Positions 1 to 12,147 of a stretch of 64,000 nt of DNA are shown one piece after another (within the stretch, counting starts at the first letter, position 1; each line of letters begins with the position of its first letter). Below the pieces are notes generated by a model. The model was not told the origin of the DNA, did no database searches, and saw nothing but the letters and a program-made list of their open reading frames with translations. Origin of the DNA: Heliopora coerulea (taxonomy: Eukaryota; Cnidaria; Anthozoa; Scleralcyonacea; Helioporidae); the NCBI GenBank assembly GCA_030142905.1, contig JASJOG010000513.1:62001-126000 (forward strand), given 5' to 3'. Both the position numbers and the translations under genes were made by a program.

Positions 1-1740
1 TCATTTTCCAACTTTTGATCTTTTGTTAATCACTGCAACTCAGCCCATAAATTCTCAATGGGATTTAGGAAAACCCATCTTCATTCATCAATATTCTCAC
101 TAATGTGCTTACGAGCAGATGATAATAGCGGTAAACGATTTTTCTCACTCCCAAATGGTTTCTCAGATTTTTTCTCCATTTGAATTCTCTCTTTCAAGAG
201 GTGATTTGTATATCTTCTAGTTTATTAGAAGATTTATAGAAGATTTATATATCTTCTAGTTTATCAGCTAGCTAATGTTTGGTTGAGGTGCCTGATTTGG
301 ACGTTTTAATAATTAAACGGTCGCTTCGATTAGTAGTTTCCATCCAGAACCTGGATCATGACTGCAATCTCCACTCAATTTACCTTAATGCAAAGTTCTT
401 TTATTGGGTTTTTCTTCCCAGAGCAGGTTGATGTGAATTTTTTTTGAAACTGTACATGTGGTAACTCCAGCTTAAAGCAATCCAAGAATTTCATGATTCC
501 TTCTAATTTTCATCTCAGATTTCTCGATGCCAACTTTTTTAAGTCCCTTACTAGCCACATCACTTTCACATAAAACCCCAACGAAAACGTTCAAAATTGC
601 ACATGTAACTGGTTTTTTAGCTAATAATGTTTTGTACTTAAGTTATCAACAAAATATTTTAGGATGCGCAATATTTTTTAAACAATTTTATGGACAAGTT
701 CGTATCATCCAATTTGTAAGAAATAGGAGAAAATGCACTATGTTTAGCAGAAGACATTATCATAAAAAGTATTAAGAATTGACGTGTGTTCCATGCCAGC
801 ACTTAAAATTAGTATGTCAAAAGCTTTTTAATCAGATCTCCATGAAAGCTTTTAAAAAATATAAGGTTTTCTTTCATTTCTGTTCTTCCAGTGACAGTTA
901 TATCAAATTGACTATATTTTTGACGATGGTCACTTTTTTTTGAACACCCCCTGTATGTTGGGTCAAAAAAAGGATGAGATCGCACCCCCGACCACCCTGG
1001 GGTATGTCTGTGACTGTATGTTTGTAACGATAAGGTTCAGAGTTCAAAAACACGCAGTTATTCAATCCTCAGTAACTTTAACAGCTGCTGTGCAGAATGA
1101 AAATGACTGCCTTTAGACGACGCCGCCGTGAGCCACTAATGAGCCTGAGGTAAAAAGTGTTGTGGGCTCATCCTTACTCCGCGCACGCTCCGTTCCTATT
1201 TTGCCTCTGTGCAAAGGTAATCTGGACTCATTTTTGGGTCGGTTCTAAACCGCGTACAATCAAAGTCCCTTAAATGTTCCAGGCCACTAAAATATTTACC
1301 CGCCAACCGCGCACTCTCGGCAATACAATCTTAAGAAATGACGTAGTTCCTACATGTATAAAAACCAGTGTATATGGATATGACGTAAGGAATTCGCGCC
1401 ATGTGGTTGTAGGTTTCTGTCTATAGCAAACCAAGCTAAGGTGACATCAAAATTGAATGTCAGCTTTCCGGATGTGTTTTTGACAATTTACTTCGCTTAT
1501 TTAATGGTTGGTTCAAGTGCCATCAATAACGGTAATAACGCAACGTGAACGCAAACTTGGTTCCCGCACTGATTTTTTTTGTTTACAGGAATCGAATGGG
1601 GTGAAGTAGTACAATTTGTCGGCGATATACAGTTAGAAAGAAACTGTATCAGTTGTTCCTTTTGGTCTGTACTGGTACCACTTATACATTTTCAGACATC
1701 ACAAAATAAGCCAAGCTGCTGAAGCAAATGGGTGAAAGAA
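1..1740. other. Intergenic, no gene seen
   Basis: No open reading frame here has recognisable protein character; the only ORF over 80 codons (527-775) has biased, unpatterned composition. Around 935-957 there is a T-run followed by GAACACCCCCTGTA, which resembles the terminus of a Tc1/mariner-like element read from its right end. I could not find a matching left end, so this is at most a remnant. Confidence 0.5.
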
Positions 1741-1865
1741 TGCGAATAAAAGGAAAGACTATTTCGGAGACGGGGAAATGTTCACAGGCACAGCGAGTTA
1801 TATGCTGTTTTCCTCCACGGGTGGGTTAACTCAGCAAGAATAGTCTTGCTCTTGATACCTTAGTC

Positions 1866-2135
1866 ATGTCTCAACAACCACGTGCTCTTGTTTCAGGGGT
1901 ATATGCTGCAGCTTTTGAACGTGAAGTAGAATGGGTTGTCATTAAAGGAATCTCTCATAATGCTGATGGTAGTGAACCAGAAACTAAAGAGCGGAAACGT
2001 TTCTCAAGTGTTATGGCAGCGTCAGTTGTTAAGAATATCTTGAAAGAGCCAGATATTCTAAATGACTGGCCCCACTATCAAGGGCTGAACTCGTATCAGC
2101 TTGAAGCAGGTAAATTAATTGTTGAGTATCATTAA
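1866..2135 (+). pseudogene. Nucleoside-phosphorylase-like domain fragment (C-terminal part)
   Basis: An 89-codon ORF contains the C-terminal part of a PNP/UDP-phosphorylase-like domain. The segment EWVVIKGISHNADGSE is followed by RFSSVMAASVVKNIL and ends in DWPHY. In cnidarians this domain is common in large multidomain proteins with death, NACHT or TPR modules, where the conserved block is a VKGI-x-ADG motif followed by an alanine-rich helix. Here only about 60 residues of the domain remain. No N-terminal beta-sheet, purine-binding loop or partner domain is recognisable upstream, and the ATG at 1866 is simply the first in frame. It could be a terminal exon of a gene whose other exons lie outside the window, but it looks more like a truncated copy. 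The domain call is good; whether it is expressed is unknown. Confidence 0.6.
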
Positions 2136-2284
2136 TTTCTTGAACAGCCACTCTGGAAAAGATTAAATGACGCTTATTGACTTGGATGTTAGATGATCTT
2201 CATATTTTTGTTATGTCAGTAATTGCTGCTTGATACTGTTACAGCTCAAGCTGCATTTGTTGAGCTATCAACCCTCAGTAAAGC

Positions 2285-2420
2285 TCTGAGATTCAGGCCG
2301 GAATCGAGCCCGTGACCCTCTGAATGCTGACCAGTTACTCTAAACATCAAGCCATTAAAACTCAATCGACTCGTCCCAGGTTTAAACACCGCAACCTCGC
2401 TCTGCCACCTCAGTTTCAGT
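2285..2420 (-). repeat. tRNA-derived SINE head (minus strand)
   Basis: Read on the minus strand, this stretch has a tRNA-like layout: an A-box-like segment (ATGGCTTGATGTTTAGAGTA), then a B box GGGCTCGATTCC about 40 bases later. It lacks a closed tRNA fold, so it is a SINE head rather than a tRNA gene. Confidence 0.45.
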
Positions 2421-2454
2421 TGCGCAATCACTGACCAATATACAATGTACTTGT

Positions 2455-2573
2455 ATAGATCAGTGGGCTCATTGGTTTGGCTACCATTCAGAAGGTTGCA
2501 GGTTGGAGTATGTATGTTGTTCAGAGTTTTACTGATAATGGAAAGATGAACACAACTTGAACAGGAGGAAATG

Positions 2574-2606
<33 letters not shown>
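2455..2606 (+). repeat. SINE-like unit ending in a (CAA)n microsatellite
   Basis: A weak tRNA-like head (GTGGGCTCATTGGTTTGGC, then GGTTGCAGGTTGGAGT) is followed about 60 bases later by an uninterrupted CAA run at 2574-2606. The simple-sequence tail fits a SINE 3' end. The microsatellite is certain; the SINE reading is tentative. Confidence 0.45.
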
Positions 2607-2609
2607 TCA

Positions 2610-4150
2610 AAATCTTTGTATTATATGAGACTACGGCAAAGTCATTTCGGTTCTACTCTGTTCCATTTTCTACTATATCAATTATTATATTAAAGTATTG
2701 ATGGACATTTTTAGCTGTTCATTGCTTTGCGGTTAGTACATAGTCATTGTGATAAACTGTTTGGCTGAATTCACATGAGATTATTTGAACATTTTCGTGA
2801 CTTTTTCTTTGGTTCCTTTCTTTTAGACAAGAGCAGGTTTTTGCTATGGGCTTTACTGATGGGATTTGTTATATTAATCATTTGTGTTGTACTTAAACTC
2901 TTCATCTGAATAAACATAGCATGCTTGCTGGAGCTATTTTGATGTTAAACTGCTCTCTGAATGCAGATTAGGAAGGAGGAAATAACAAACTTTAGAAGGT
3001 AAGATACGACCTCATGTTATCTGAAACCGTAAATGGTCTATACATTGAAAGGTAAAATACAATATAAAAGTTCTTATACAAACATTTTCGAACATAAAGT
3101 TTATCATCAGGTTGAGCCTGGGAATACAATTTGGTGGTTTTATACTGTGTACAAGTACACACGAGTGCATTGTTTAAAATCACAAGTTTGTATTCCGAGG
3201 TTCAACTTGATGTTGAACTTTATGTTCCAAGACGTTTGTACATAAACGTTTATCTTGTATTTTACTATTTAATGCATTTTAAATAATTTGGCGAAGATGT
3301 CTAAATGGTCTATATTTTGAAATTTGTAAGAAAAAGGAACTGTCGTTTTCAACAGATATGTGCGAAAGCTACGCTATTGTCTTAAGCCAATAGTTGTTGA
3401 AAGATACCAAAACTATATTTGGTATCTTTACGTGCGCGAATCCTTGTGGATAAGAAAAGATTAGGAAAATTTCGTAATTTTCACGTACCTGATTTACCTG
3501 AAGGGCAATAGGAGAGTAATACATTTGGTGTAAAGTGCTCTATACAGCGTCAGCCGTTCTCCTTGAAAAACTAGAAACCTATAAATATTCAGTAGATTCA
3601 GTCTTTTAGATGTGCACTCTCCATTTGCTGATTTCCACGACCTTTGTGGACTTGATCGCACGCCAGTCTTTGTCATCTCCACGTTCCGCTAAGTTTCATA
3701 TCTAACTTACAGCTCTCCGCAGAATGAAACTACGATGTAAGAATGATTTACTAGATGTAAAAAGGGAACCAAGATGGAGTGCAAAAAGGTATGGAAGAAC
3801 CCGGTAAAGAAGTCTACGGCGATCTACCAGGAAATATCACTGACAAAGAGTTCCTATGCTACAAGGCCGCACAGCATGGTTTGTTCATATATCCTAATTT
3901 CAAAAATTTTTCATTAACTTCTATTTTCTATAGGGAGGATCCAAGAAGCCAGCCATTATTAGAATAAGAGTTAGCGTTAGAGGTAGTGCTTGAATTAGAC
4001 TTAAGATTGAATCAAGGTTAGGTTTTTTGGTGTACTAATGTAATGTAGCATTGTTGTTTTTTCCTTTAAACATCTATGTTTCTTTATTCAGTTGCTTTGT
4101 TACTAGGGAACATTTTGGAATGGCCCTCCGGTCTACCCTTTTGACAACTA
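2610..4150. other. Intergenic, no gene seen
   Basis: AT-rich sequence with only short ORFs. The ORF at 3779-3967 (62 codons) has no recognisable motif, and nothing links it to splice sites or a neighbour. Partial self-similarity exists near 3033-3245, with nothing interpretable. Confidence 0.5.
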
Positions 4151-4510
4151 ATGACAGCAATGAACCTGGTTTAACTTCAGGTTTAGCCAACGCCTGATGA
4201 TGAAGAGACCGTGATAAAGTCAACTAGAACATGCAACGAAGGTGACAGCAAACGAAACAAACAGATTCAACAACCCTGGGACATCTAATGTCAGCAAACG
4301 AGCCAGGCAGACCAAACTAGCAGCAGAGAATACAAGGACGGCCATCAAGCTTTTCCGACCAGCAATTGCCATTAGATGAGTGACCACACTTTAGCCATCC
4401 AAATACAACAATTGGAAAAGAATAAAGTTATAGCAGTCCAAGCCATACAAACAAAACAAAAGCCAGAGAATGAATTGACAGCAAAGAAGCCATTCAGACC
4501 AACAGGTAAC
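4150..4510. repeat. Degenerate minisatellite, left part (~48-bp unit)
   Basis: Loosely repeated units share the words GACAGCAA, AACAGAGAATA and CCAGACCAA, spaced roughly 48 bases apart. The same words continue after the hAT element at 8305-8700. The array was therefore one block before the hAT inserted. Units are strongly diverged. Confidence 0.5.
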
Positions 4511-7500
4511 CAGTGGCGTAACGGAGCTAGTGGGGGCCCTTAGGAGAATTTTGCTCGGGGGCCTCCGACCCCCCTCAGCTTAGACATACATTTTAAGACT
4601 TCAATGGACTGCTAGAGGTTATAGAGTCTGAAATCTGAATCAGATAAAAAGATATTACATTTGCAACTGAACCTTCACAATACACATGAAATCATCTATT
4701 TGATGAAAGATAAGGAAAATGGAAAACAATAACGTGTAGATATCAACACCAACGTGGCATGTGCAAGATCTAGTAAATGTACAGAGATAATTCTTATGGT
4801 CATGCTGAACCAAAATAATGAATTACTATACAACAGAGCTACAAACAGAAATGCTATTTTTACAAAGTAGGCTGGTAGCAATGAAAAAATACAACGCCAA
4901 TTCTATTTCTTTTGAATTATGACATTTAAAATGAACAGGACAAAGTATTTAAGCTACATTTATGTCCACGCGAGACTGCATGACACAGTGTCCACTGTCT
5001 GAGAATATGTCCAATAGGCAATATAATAAAACCCAACATTTAAACTTTACAATTACAAGCCAAACTGTTTGCACCTACGTGCATTGAGACTTGCAAAACT
5101 GTTAATCAATTCCTTCTTATCAATTGATCTGGCCTTAGCTTTTCAATAGACAGAATAGCCAAGTGATCTAGTCTCTCTTGGCTCATTGTTGATCTAAGGT
5201 ATGTCTTAATGAGCTTTAGTTTGGAAAAAGACCGCTCTGCCGATGCCACAGTTGCCGGGATTGAAACGAAGAGAAGGAGTAGCTTGTACGCCATTGGAAA
5301 CGACGAAGTGACGCGATTTTCAAGCATCAATTTTATCACATCCAAGACACAGTCTTTTTCTTCAATTTCTTTTCTAAATTCGTTAACAAACGATCTGAGC
5401 TCTGATTCCAAGTCTTCGGTAAAATCAGTTAGATACTGACTCAGTATTGCCGATGAAGCTCTTAAAAGGTCTTCCTGAGTAGCCTTTACCATACGTTTGG
5501 GAAATAAAATGTCAAACGTGGACGTTGCCATGTCTTGACCCTCAAATCTTTGCCGCAGTTGCATTAAAGCTGTATCTACTGTTTTATAAAAGACATTCAC
5601 TTTAAATGCTTGTTCAGGATTATCTATATTTTCGTCATCACACAATTCATCCAAAAACCTCTTGACCTTTCTTTTTCTCTTTTGTTTAAAATGGAGGGCA
5701 GCATCCCATGATATGGCCAATGCAGAAGCCGTTAGCACCACAGAGTCCCAAGAGTCCCGTAGAATTCTTAGTTCTGAAAGAGAGCAGCTTAAGAGCCTTG
5801 CAACAACTGAGAGATCAACTTTAGGAGACTGCATTTTACGTGAAGTGGAGTTTATTGCGTGGAGAGTTCGTTCCCAAATAACGATAAATAATACAAATTC
5901 ATAACTGCCTAATTTTTCGTTAAGACATCTAGCCTTGTCCCTTTCTTTTTTATTTGTCAATGTTAAAGACAGTCGCGTTAAAATCTTCATAATGTCCCGA
6001 TATCTGTCGCGGACGGCACGAACTGCATCTATTCGCGAAGACCACCTTGTCACACATAATTTCTTCAAAGTGAGAGATCCGCGAGCAGCATGTATTCAAA
6101 GTTCTTCCCACCTATTCAACTATGATCCAAAGAAATTAAATACCTCACGCAATAGCCCAAAGAAACGTTCATTCTCCTGTATTGAGCTAACCGCATCATT
6201 TATTACTAAATTCAAGTTGTGACAATCACAGTGTACGAATGGAACCGGAGATTGGGCCATCTCTTTAATTGAACTTTGCACACCAGTGTGAATCCCGCTC
6301 ATTACACTAGCTCCATCATACCCTTGACCTGTTAACTTACAAAAAGACAAACCAAGTCCTTCAAGAACTCCTTCGCAGTAGAAGCTATACCCTCTGCCTT
6401 TGCATCATTTAATTTAACAAAACCCATGAAATTCTCAACCACCCTACAGTCTTCACCCTCAACCTGTACCCACCAAACGACAACGCTCAGTTGGTCCACG
6501 CGTGAGATATCACTAGTCGAATCCAAAATAACAGACCAAAATGGTGCATCGTTGATCTTTTTGACAAGTGATGACGTTACCGCATTTGCAAGAAGACTAA
6601 TTAGCTCATTTTGAATTTTGGCACTGAGGTATTTAGTAGCTTTAGCGGGAAGCGAAATAACTTCGGAAAGGACTTCATCATATTGTGCAACCAATGCAAC
6701 CGATGCCAGAAAGTTGCCACCTTCACATATTCCGTCAGACACGGCTTCTCGGTGCCCCCTGAAAGCTAAACTTAACGATGCCGAAGTCAAGATGATTGAC
6801 AGGATTCGTTCCAGGACTTTGACCCAAAACAGTGAATTCCGGTGTATTTCATTCTCGTTTTCTTCATCAAGAACTTTTCCAGATTTCCACCTTAGACAGA
6901 CAGCGGATGTTTCTATGTGCAAAACTGACTTTTCGTGCCGATTGATCTTGGCAGACATATTATGAATAGAACCCGATACGCCGTTTATCCAAGCCTTTTG
7001 ACTCTCGTAATTGTTGTTCGAAAGATCAGCAAATAGCCAACAAACCTCATAGTATGGTTTTTTCAGTTCGTTGGAATAACAAAGCCAGCCTCTTGGAACT
7101 GAAATATTATCGACAAATTTGTTGTAATACCTGGCATGGAAATTAGTGACCAATGTTCCTGCTTCATCTCTGTATTCAAAAGGGCCAGATGGTCTACATA
7201 GTCCATGGTTTAAAATCTCCATTTTTAAAGAAGCGTCGTTGATTGTCTCGCAAAAGTGGCCGCGGTCTGCTCGATAACGTCTCGACGAATCAAAATCAAA
7301 CTGAGATCTTTCACTAACAGAATTCAATCTTGAAGATGGATCACTTGAATGGCTGATAGCGACACCATTTTCTAGTACTGGTGCAGTGACAATGTTCTTT
7401 ATGTTAAATGGCGCAATACTCTCTTCTTTTTCTGCTGCTTCATTCTCTTTACTCCGTCTATTATTTTCAGATATTTCAGGATTTTGCTTCCCATAATCTT

Positions 7501-8304
7501 CATTGCCATCACTGTCACTCGAGAAGGCAGGACAATCACCTTGAAGCCGAGTATCACCTTGACAAATCGTTAATTCATCTTTTTTCTCGGTCTGAAGAAA
7601 AGACGATATGTTTCTCGTACTTCATGTAGCAACTTCGATCCTACGATTTTCCTCTGCTCTTTTAAATGCACCAGAATTATACTCTCGTTTTAAATTTGAG
7701 GCCATAAATTAGTGTAGGAAATAACACGGTTCGAGAAGAATTAATGAAAAATGGCACGCGTGTTTCGCTAAATATTTGCTTTACCGTCTGTAAAAGCTCG
7801 AGAAACATCAGCACTGACGTCAGTAACTAAATACCACTAGTAAAAAAATGAAAAGTTAATTTCGATGTCATTAGCCAATCATAAATAAGTAAAATTGATT
7901 GAAATTGTATTAACAGCGAAATTACCATAACCAAACTGACGTCCTAGCGAAACAAACGTCCGCCGAACGTTGTGACCATCGTGTTATTCGAACATAAAGT
8001 AGCCCTCAAAGACCGCTGACCAGAGTTCGGCCGGCGAATTGGCGCCTGAGATACACTTATGTGATATACCGCATTATTTGAAATGGCAGCAACAACAGAA
8101 GAAATACGAATATTATTGTGAATAAAATGTTAGTGAAAATTACTCCCCTGGTTTATCGTGTGATAGGAATCATAGGATATCATTTCTTCTAATTAATTTA
8201 AACTTTTAAAGTCATGACGTCATCATAGATTCATCGGGGGCCCCTTTGAGGTCGGGGGCCCTTAGGAGTTGCTCTAACCCTGACCTTAGTCCGTTACGCC
8301 ACTG
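4511..8304 (-). mobile_element. hAT transposon with intact ends and 8-bp target duplication
   Basis: The element begins CAGTGGCGTAACGGA (4511-4525) and ends in the exact reverse complement TCCGTTACGCCACTG (8290-8304). It is flanked on both sides by the identical octamer CAGGTAAC (4503-4510 and 8305-8312), the 8-bp target duplication expected for hAT. Both subterminal regions are rich in GGGGGCCC words, suggesting transposase-binding repeats. The element is about 3.8 kb and encodes one transposase on the minus strand. Because the gene is broken, the copy is not autonomous now, but its ends could still be mobilised by a related transposase. Confidence 0.92.
5106..7705 (-). pseudogene. hAT transposase, ZMYM1/DUF4371-like, broken
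   Basis: Read on the minus strand from the ATG at 7705. An acidic, low-complexity N-terminus is followed by a TTF-type zinc-finger region (GWLCYSNELKKPYYEVCWLF, then a W...GVSGSIHNMSAKINRHEKS-like block) and the DUF4371 RNase-H-like core. The core has LDSTSDISR and later GQGYDGASVMSG, around the catalytic aspartates, and an FVHCDCHNLNLV helix. The C-terminus has the hAT dimerisation block (SAERSFSKLKLIKTYLRSTM), where subunits pair. Damage: an in-frame TGA at 7622-7624, a frameshift near 6340, TAG at 6120 and TGA near 6087. This family cuts and pastes hAT DNA. The gene lies wholly inside the hAT element at 4511-8304 and is its only gene. The family is clear and the copy is dead. Confidence 0.88.
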
Positions 8305-8700
8305 CAGGTAACAGAAAATCAAGTGACAGAAATCCAGCTAGCCAGACCCAATCAGTAACAGAGAATAGAGCGACAAACAGTGGAATCACCTGGACCAACA
8401 ATTGCCAGGAGATGCAATGACAGCAATCGAGTTACCCAAACTTAACAACTGGTTGAGAATAAAGTGGCAGCACACATGCCCACCTGGTCCCACAAATGCC
8501 AGAGAATATACAGACAGCTTTGGAGCCATTCAGACCTAATGCTTGAGATCGAATGACAGCAATCCATCCATCCGAGCCAATGTTGTGACTGCAACAGTTT
8601 ACCCAGACCCAATAAGAACCAGGAGATTTTATAACAGCGATCAAACCATCGAGACCCACCAAATGCCAGATAGTGGAATGGCCGTTATCAGATACCAAGA
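8305..8700. repeat. Degenerate minisatellite, right part (~48-bp unit)
   Basis: This continues the array interrupted by the hAT. The clearest pair of units starts at 8305 (CAGGTAACAGAAAATC...) and about 48 bases later (CAGTAACAGAGAATAG...), both ending near a CCAGACCC or CTGGACCAA word. Later units are more diverged. Confidence 0.5.
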
Positions 8701-8759
8701 GTCAACAAATAGCAGGATATGTAGTGATAGTTTTCGGTGTTTTAGAGGTTATGCATAAT

Positions 8760-10015
8760 ATAATGATTGAAACCGATGCCTCGGAAATACGTTATAATAT
8801 ATTTTTATCTAGCAGTGTTCAATAATATAATATACAGTGCCTGATAGCATTAAGATGTGTAAATACACAGGGACATTTTCAATAAATGTGAACGTATTTT
8901 TCAAGGGAGTTGATCATTTTGTCTTGTTAAATTTGGTAAATACGATAACGTCAGCGCTGTAGATCACGTTTGTTTCCGTAATGATGAGAAAAACTGTCCA
9001 GAGATTTAATTTTCGTATTTGCTGTAATTCATGTTCATGGTGAAGAGATTCGTAAGCGAGAGAGTTCTAGAATGTTTCCCACAGTCCTCATTTTGGAATG
9101 TCGCAAGCTTTGAAACAAACAAGGTATTAGAAGAATGTTGAGTTTAAGAGGGTGTGATATTCTGGAGAACGTGTCATTGGTGCATAGAACATATCTCCAA
9201 TATGTAGATATATGTACAACAACTTTGTTTCAAACATATCACGTTTGACAATGACCAAAATAAAGTCGAAACACCACCGTGATCATTCTCGTCTTGTTTT
9301 ATAACTCAGTTATTGAGCTTACGAGATGTTCGTCCGATGTTTCTTGCTCCAGTATATTATTTCTTTGGTCTTCTATTAGTATTTATATCAAGTTAAGCTT
9401 ATATTTCATGATAAGTCAAAGTTCCCACAGTTGAAAAAGGTACTTGGCTGTCGCACAGTGCGTTTCCTTCGTATACCAGGAGGATTTACCCTAATTTATG
9501 TTCATACTTCATCAACAAATCAAACTTCCCACAAACCTACAAGGATTCTCCTATCTCGCGAAAGCTTTTGTGTGTCCTACTTTGAGCGTGTGTACCAATT
9601 TATGCGTGTATTGAAGTGGAGAGGAATAGTTTCAGTACATTACCTCCGAAACAGAAAGATGATCCAAAAAACTTGGGTGAACGACAGATAAGTGGCTGAA
9701 AGTAATGATCACTACGGGCAGTGAAGCGAGGTTATGTGCTGTAGATGACTAATGACGTTCAAGACGAAGTTACTAGAACTGAGAATATGTGTAATGTTTT
9801 CGTGTCTTGCTGTTTTCCAGCAATAGTTGCGTTTGTCAAGTATTATTGTGTCCATAAAATGGCCCACCATGGCGTATTAAGCTTGGAGTCAGATTTGGAA
9901 TATTTGCTTTAGACTACTGATAAGTTTCTACTAGTAACAAGTGGCATCTCATTTTAGTATAAAGATGCAGTTTTTGTTTCTTTTAAAATGACAGAATGGG
10001 CTGAAAATTAGTAAG
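8760..10015. other. Intergenic, no gene seen
   Basis: No coding pattern, structured repeat or RNA gene is visible. The 86-codon ORF at 9431-9691 has no recognisable motif. Confidence 0.5.
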
Positions 10016-10336
10016 TTAAGAATTCAGTGAATTAACTCTCCGGTTAGAGCTTTTCCATTGATTGGTGCAATACAGAAGTGCCGTTTCAGTGGAATGACCT
10101 GAGCGAAAGCCGGATTGTTGTTCACAATTTATATTATTGTTATTAATATGCAAGTTAATTTGCTCACAGATGAGTTTTTCTAGTATTTTGGCTGACGCTG
10201 GAATTACGGATATAGGTCGATAGTTTCCACATTCAGACTTATCTCTTTTATGAATTGGAGTTACTCTCGTAAGCTTGAGATACTCCGGGAAAATGCCAGT
10301 ATCCAGTATTATTGGCTTCCTGAACAGAACATCCAA
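10016..10336 (-). pseudogene. Non-LTR reverse transcriptase fragment
   Basis: The minus-strand ORF contains the fingers region of a LINE-type reverse transcriptase: PEYLKLTRVTPIHKRDKSE, then GNYRPISVIPASAKILEKLI, and SGFRSGHSTETALL. These correspond to conserved RT blocks 0 to 2a upstream of the catalytic palm. The YADD motif, endonuclease and 3' end are absent, so this is an internal fragment. The sequence differs from the RT at 15456-16950, so it comes from another lineage. Confidence 0.8.
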
Positions 10337-10760
10337 TTCTGCTTGATGCTAAACCATTAACGTGGGACAAGTTAGAAGTTGATATGCTGACGTTTCCATC
10401 AAGTCGTCTTTGGAACGCCAATCCAGCCACTTTAAAGGCGCTGTTAGAAATCGAGGCAATCAATTCAACAACAAAAGGGCGCAGCCAAGTTAAACAAAGA
10501 ACGTTGAATGAGCGCCAAGTCTGTCTCGTAGTTCAACAAATTTTTTTCCGGTTGGCGGGAACGTAATTCAAGATCTGCTTGTCAAGCGATGGTGTAAAAC
10601 ATGCATCAGATTCAGGATGGGAATATTGACCAATAATTTCATTTACCTGTTTAAATTTAAGGCGGCGTAGTAGGTTCTTTTCAAGGAACTGGCGTAAGGG
10701 CTCCAAAGGGGACCATCTTCAAAATGCTGTTTTCTCTAGGTCGAAGATGGATGAGTGGCC

Positions 10761-11147
10761 CTATCCGGGAATAACGCTTTTAGCGTTGTTCTCTACAGTC
10801 ATCGACTGAGGGTCGGCTAAAAGTGGCAAAGAGCCTGCTAAAGTTGCCTTAATGGCAGTATCGATGGGATTTCTGGATGTGAGATCATCGATATCGGTCA
10901 GGTGAATTGACAGTTGGTCTTCTTCAACCTCTATGAAAGTACGGGACCTTTGCCCGCTTTTGTGCGAAAATTCATTTAATTTGGAATCAATATCCGTGAC
11001 GCGAGTGGTCCAAACCACAAATTGTTTGTTCATAGTATCGATACTTTCCAAAATCTTGGTCATCGGGTCCTCTTTTGAGTTGAGGTAATTTTCGCATCTT
11101 CGTTTGTGTTTAAAGTAAATGGTTTGAACCTGGGAGAATCGTAACAT
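10761..11147 (-). other. Unidentified 128-codon ORF
   Basis: The ORF has a heptad-like central stretch (ILESIDTMNKQFVVWTTRV, then IDSKLNEF) that could form a short coiled coil, as in ORF1 proteins of LINEs. I recognise no domain. It lies directly upstream of the hairpin at 11152-11330 and between two transposons, so it is probably a transposon remnant; no family can be assigned. Confidence 0.25.
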
Positions 11148-11151
11148 GTTT

Positions 11152-11330
11152 GAGGAAGTCGATCGTCCAGGTTAGTGTAGTCTTGAGAAAGACTGTTGGT
11201 TGAAGTGACTGACGTTTCGACAGCCTTAGTCTTGACTCTGAAGATGACCGCCGCTAAGGCTGTCGAAACGTCAGTCACTTCAACCAAGTCTTTCTCAAGA
11301 CTACACTAACCTGGACGATCAACTTCCTCG
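11152..11330. repeat. Near-perfect 76-bp inverted repeat (hairpin)
   Basis: The left arm (11152-11228) and right arm (11255-11330) are reverse complements except for about one mismatch and a 2-base indel, with a 26-base loop. Each arm contains GGCTGTCGAAACGTCAGTCA, a word I associate with repeat termini in cnidarian genomes, possibly of Penelope-like elements (from memory, unverified). It may be two copies of one terminus joined head-to-head. Confidence 0.85.
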
Positions 11331-11541
11331 TTTGTGTTTGTTATTACGGTGAGGCGGTTTTTATAAAACCGAAAATTGAAAACCGTCTGAAAAAAACCGA
11401 GTGAACCGAATTTTTTTAGAACGCGTTCGAAACAACAGTTAAAAACATGCATGATGGCTAATGACGCTACCCGTACAAGACTTTAGCTTCAAAAACAAAT
11501 ATATTAATTATAAAAACAACGTGATTACGAAGTACGAACTA

Positions 11542-12147
11542 ACGGGTGGTGACTAAAAAAGTGGACAAAATTGATAAGCCTGAAGTCAAAGCAACGATGC
11601 ATATGACGACTACACTACAAACGCTTGTAATGTTCAACAATTTATTTCAATTTTCTCGAAATGTATCCACAGGAGTATTCTGGGTGATGTGTCAGCGGCT
11701 TTCCTTAACTTTGTCTTAACTGGTGACATTATATCCTGGACTACTTTCCAATCAAGCTCACGGGGACATTCGTTTATCCGCAAAAGGTGTCAACTTTTCA
11801 GCTTTTTGTCCACTTCCAACCTTCCTTTCTGTTGTATTCCTTTCTTGAAAGCTTTTGAGGATTTTATATAAACTGCTTCGAGCTATTCCTTGCTTTTTAA
11901 AATGGTTTACAGTACAAGCAACACCCATATCGCTATGGACTTGGTAAAAATTTACAACGAGATCTCTTCTCTGTTTAAACCTCCACCCATTCATCGTCGA
12001 TGTAGTGCACTTCAGGTTTATGTTGTGTGAGCAATGCTTACTAGGGTAACAAGGCCTTCACCTCCAGGCCATTTGACCAACATCCCACCGTTTTAGTATG
12101 GAAAAAAATTCATGCGAACTTTGTCCACTTTTTTAGTCACCACCCGT
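11542..12147 (-). mobile_element. Internally deleted mariner-type element
   Basis: The ends are inverted repeats of about 28 bases: ACGGGTGGTGACTAAAAAAG... at 11542 and its complement ending at 12147. Both are flanked by TA, the Tc1/mariner target. At 606 bp it is far shorter than an autonomous copy (~1.3 kb or more) and keeps only the transposase N-terminus. It lies inside the 3' part of the ZBED-hAT. Confidence 0.85.
11758..11994 (-). pseudogene. Tc1/mariner transposase N-terminal fragment
   Basis: The 78-codon ORF carries the first helix-turn-helix of a mariner-like transposase: RRDLVVNFYQVHSDMG, then VNHFKKQGIARSSLYKILKS, followed by a basic GSGQK linker. This region binds the inverted repeats. 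The catalytic DDE/DDD domain is missing because of the internal deletion of the element at 11542-12147. Confidence 0.8.

Noticed and set aside
5209..6965. Plus-strand ORFs opposite the first hAT transposase
   Set aside because: They are antisense shadows of the transposase gene, which carries the recognisable motifs.
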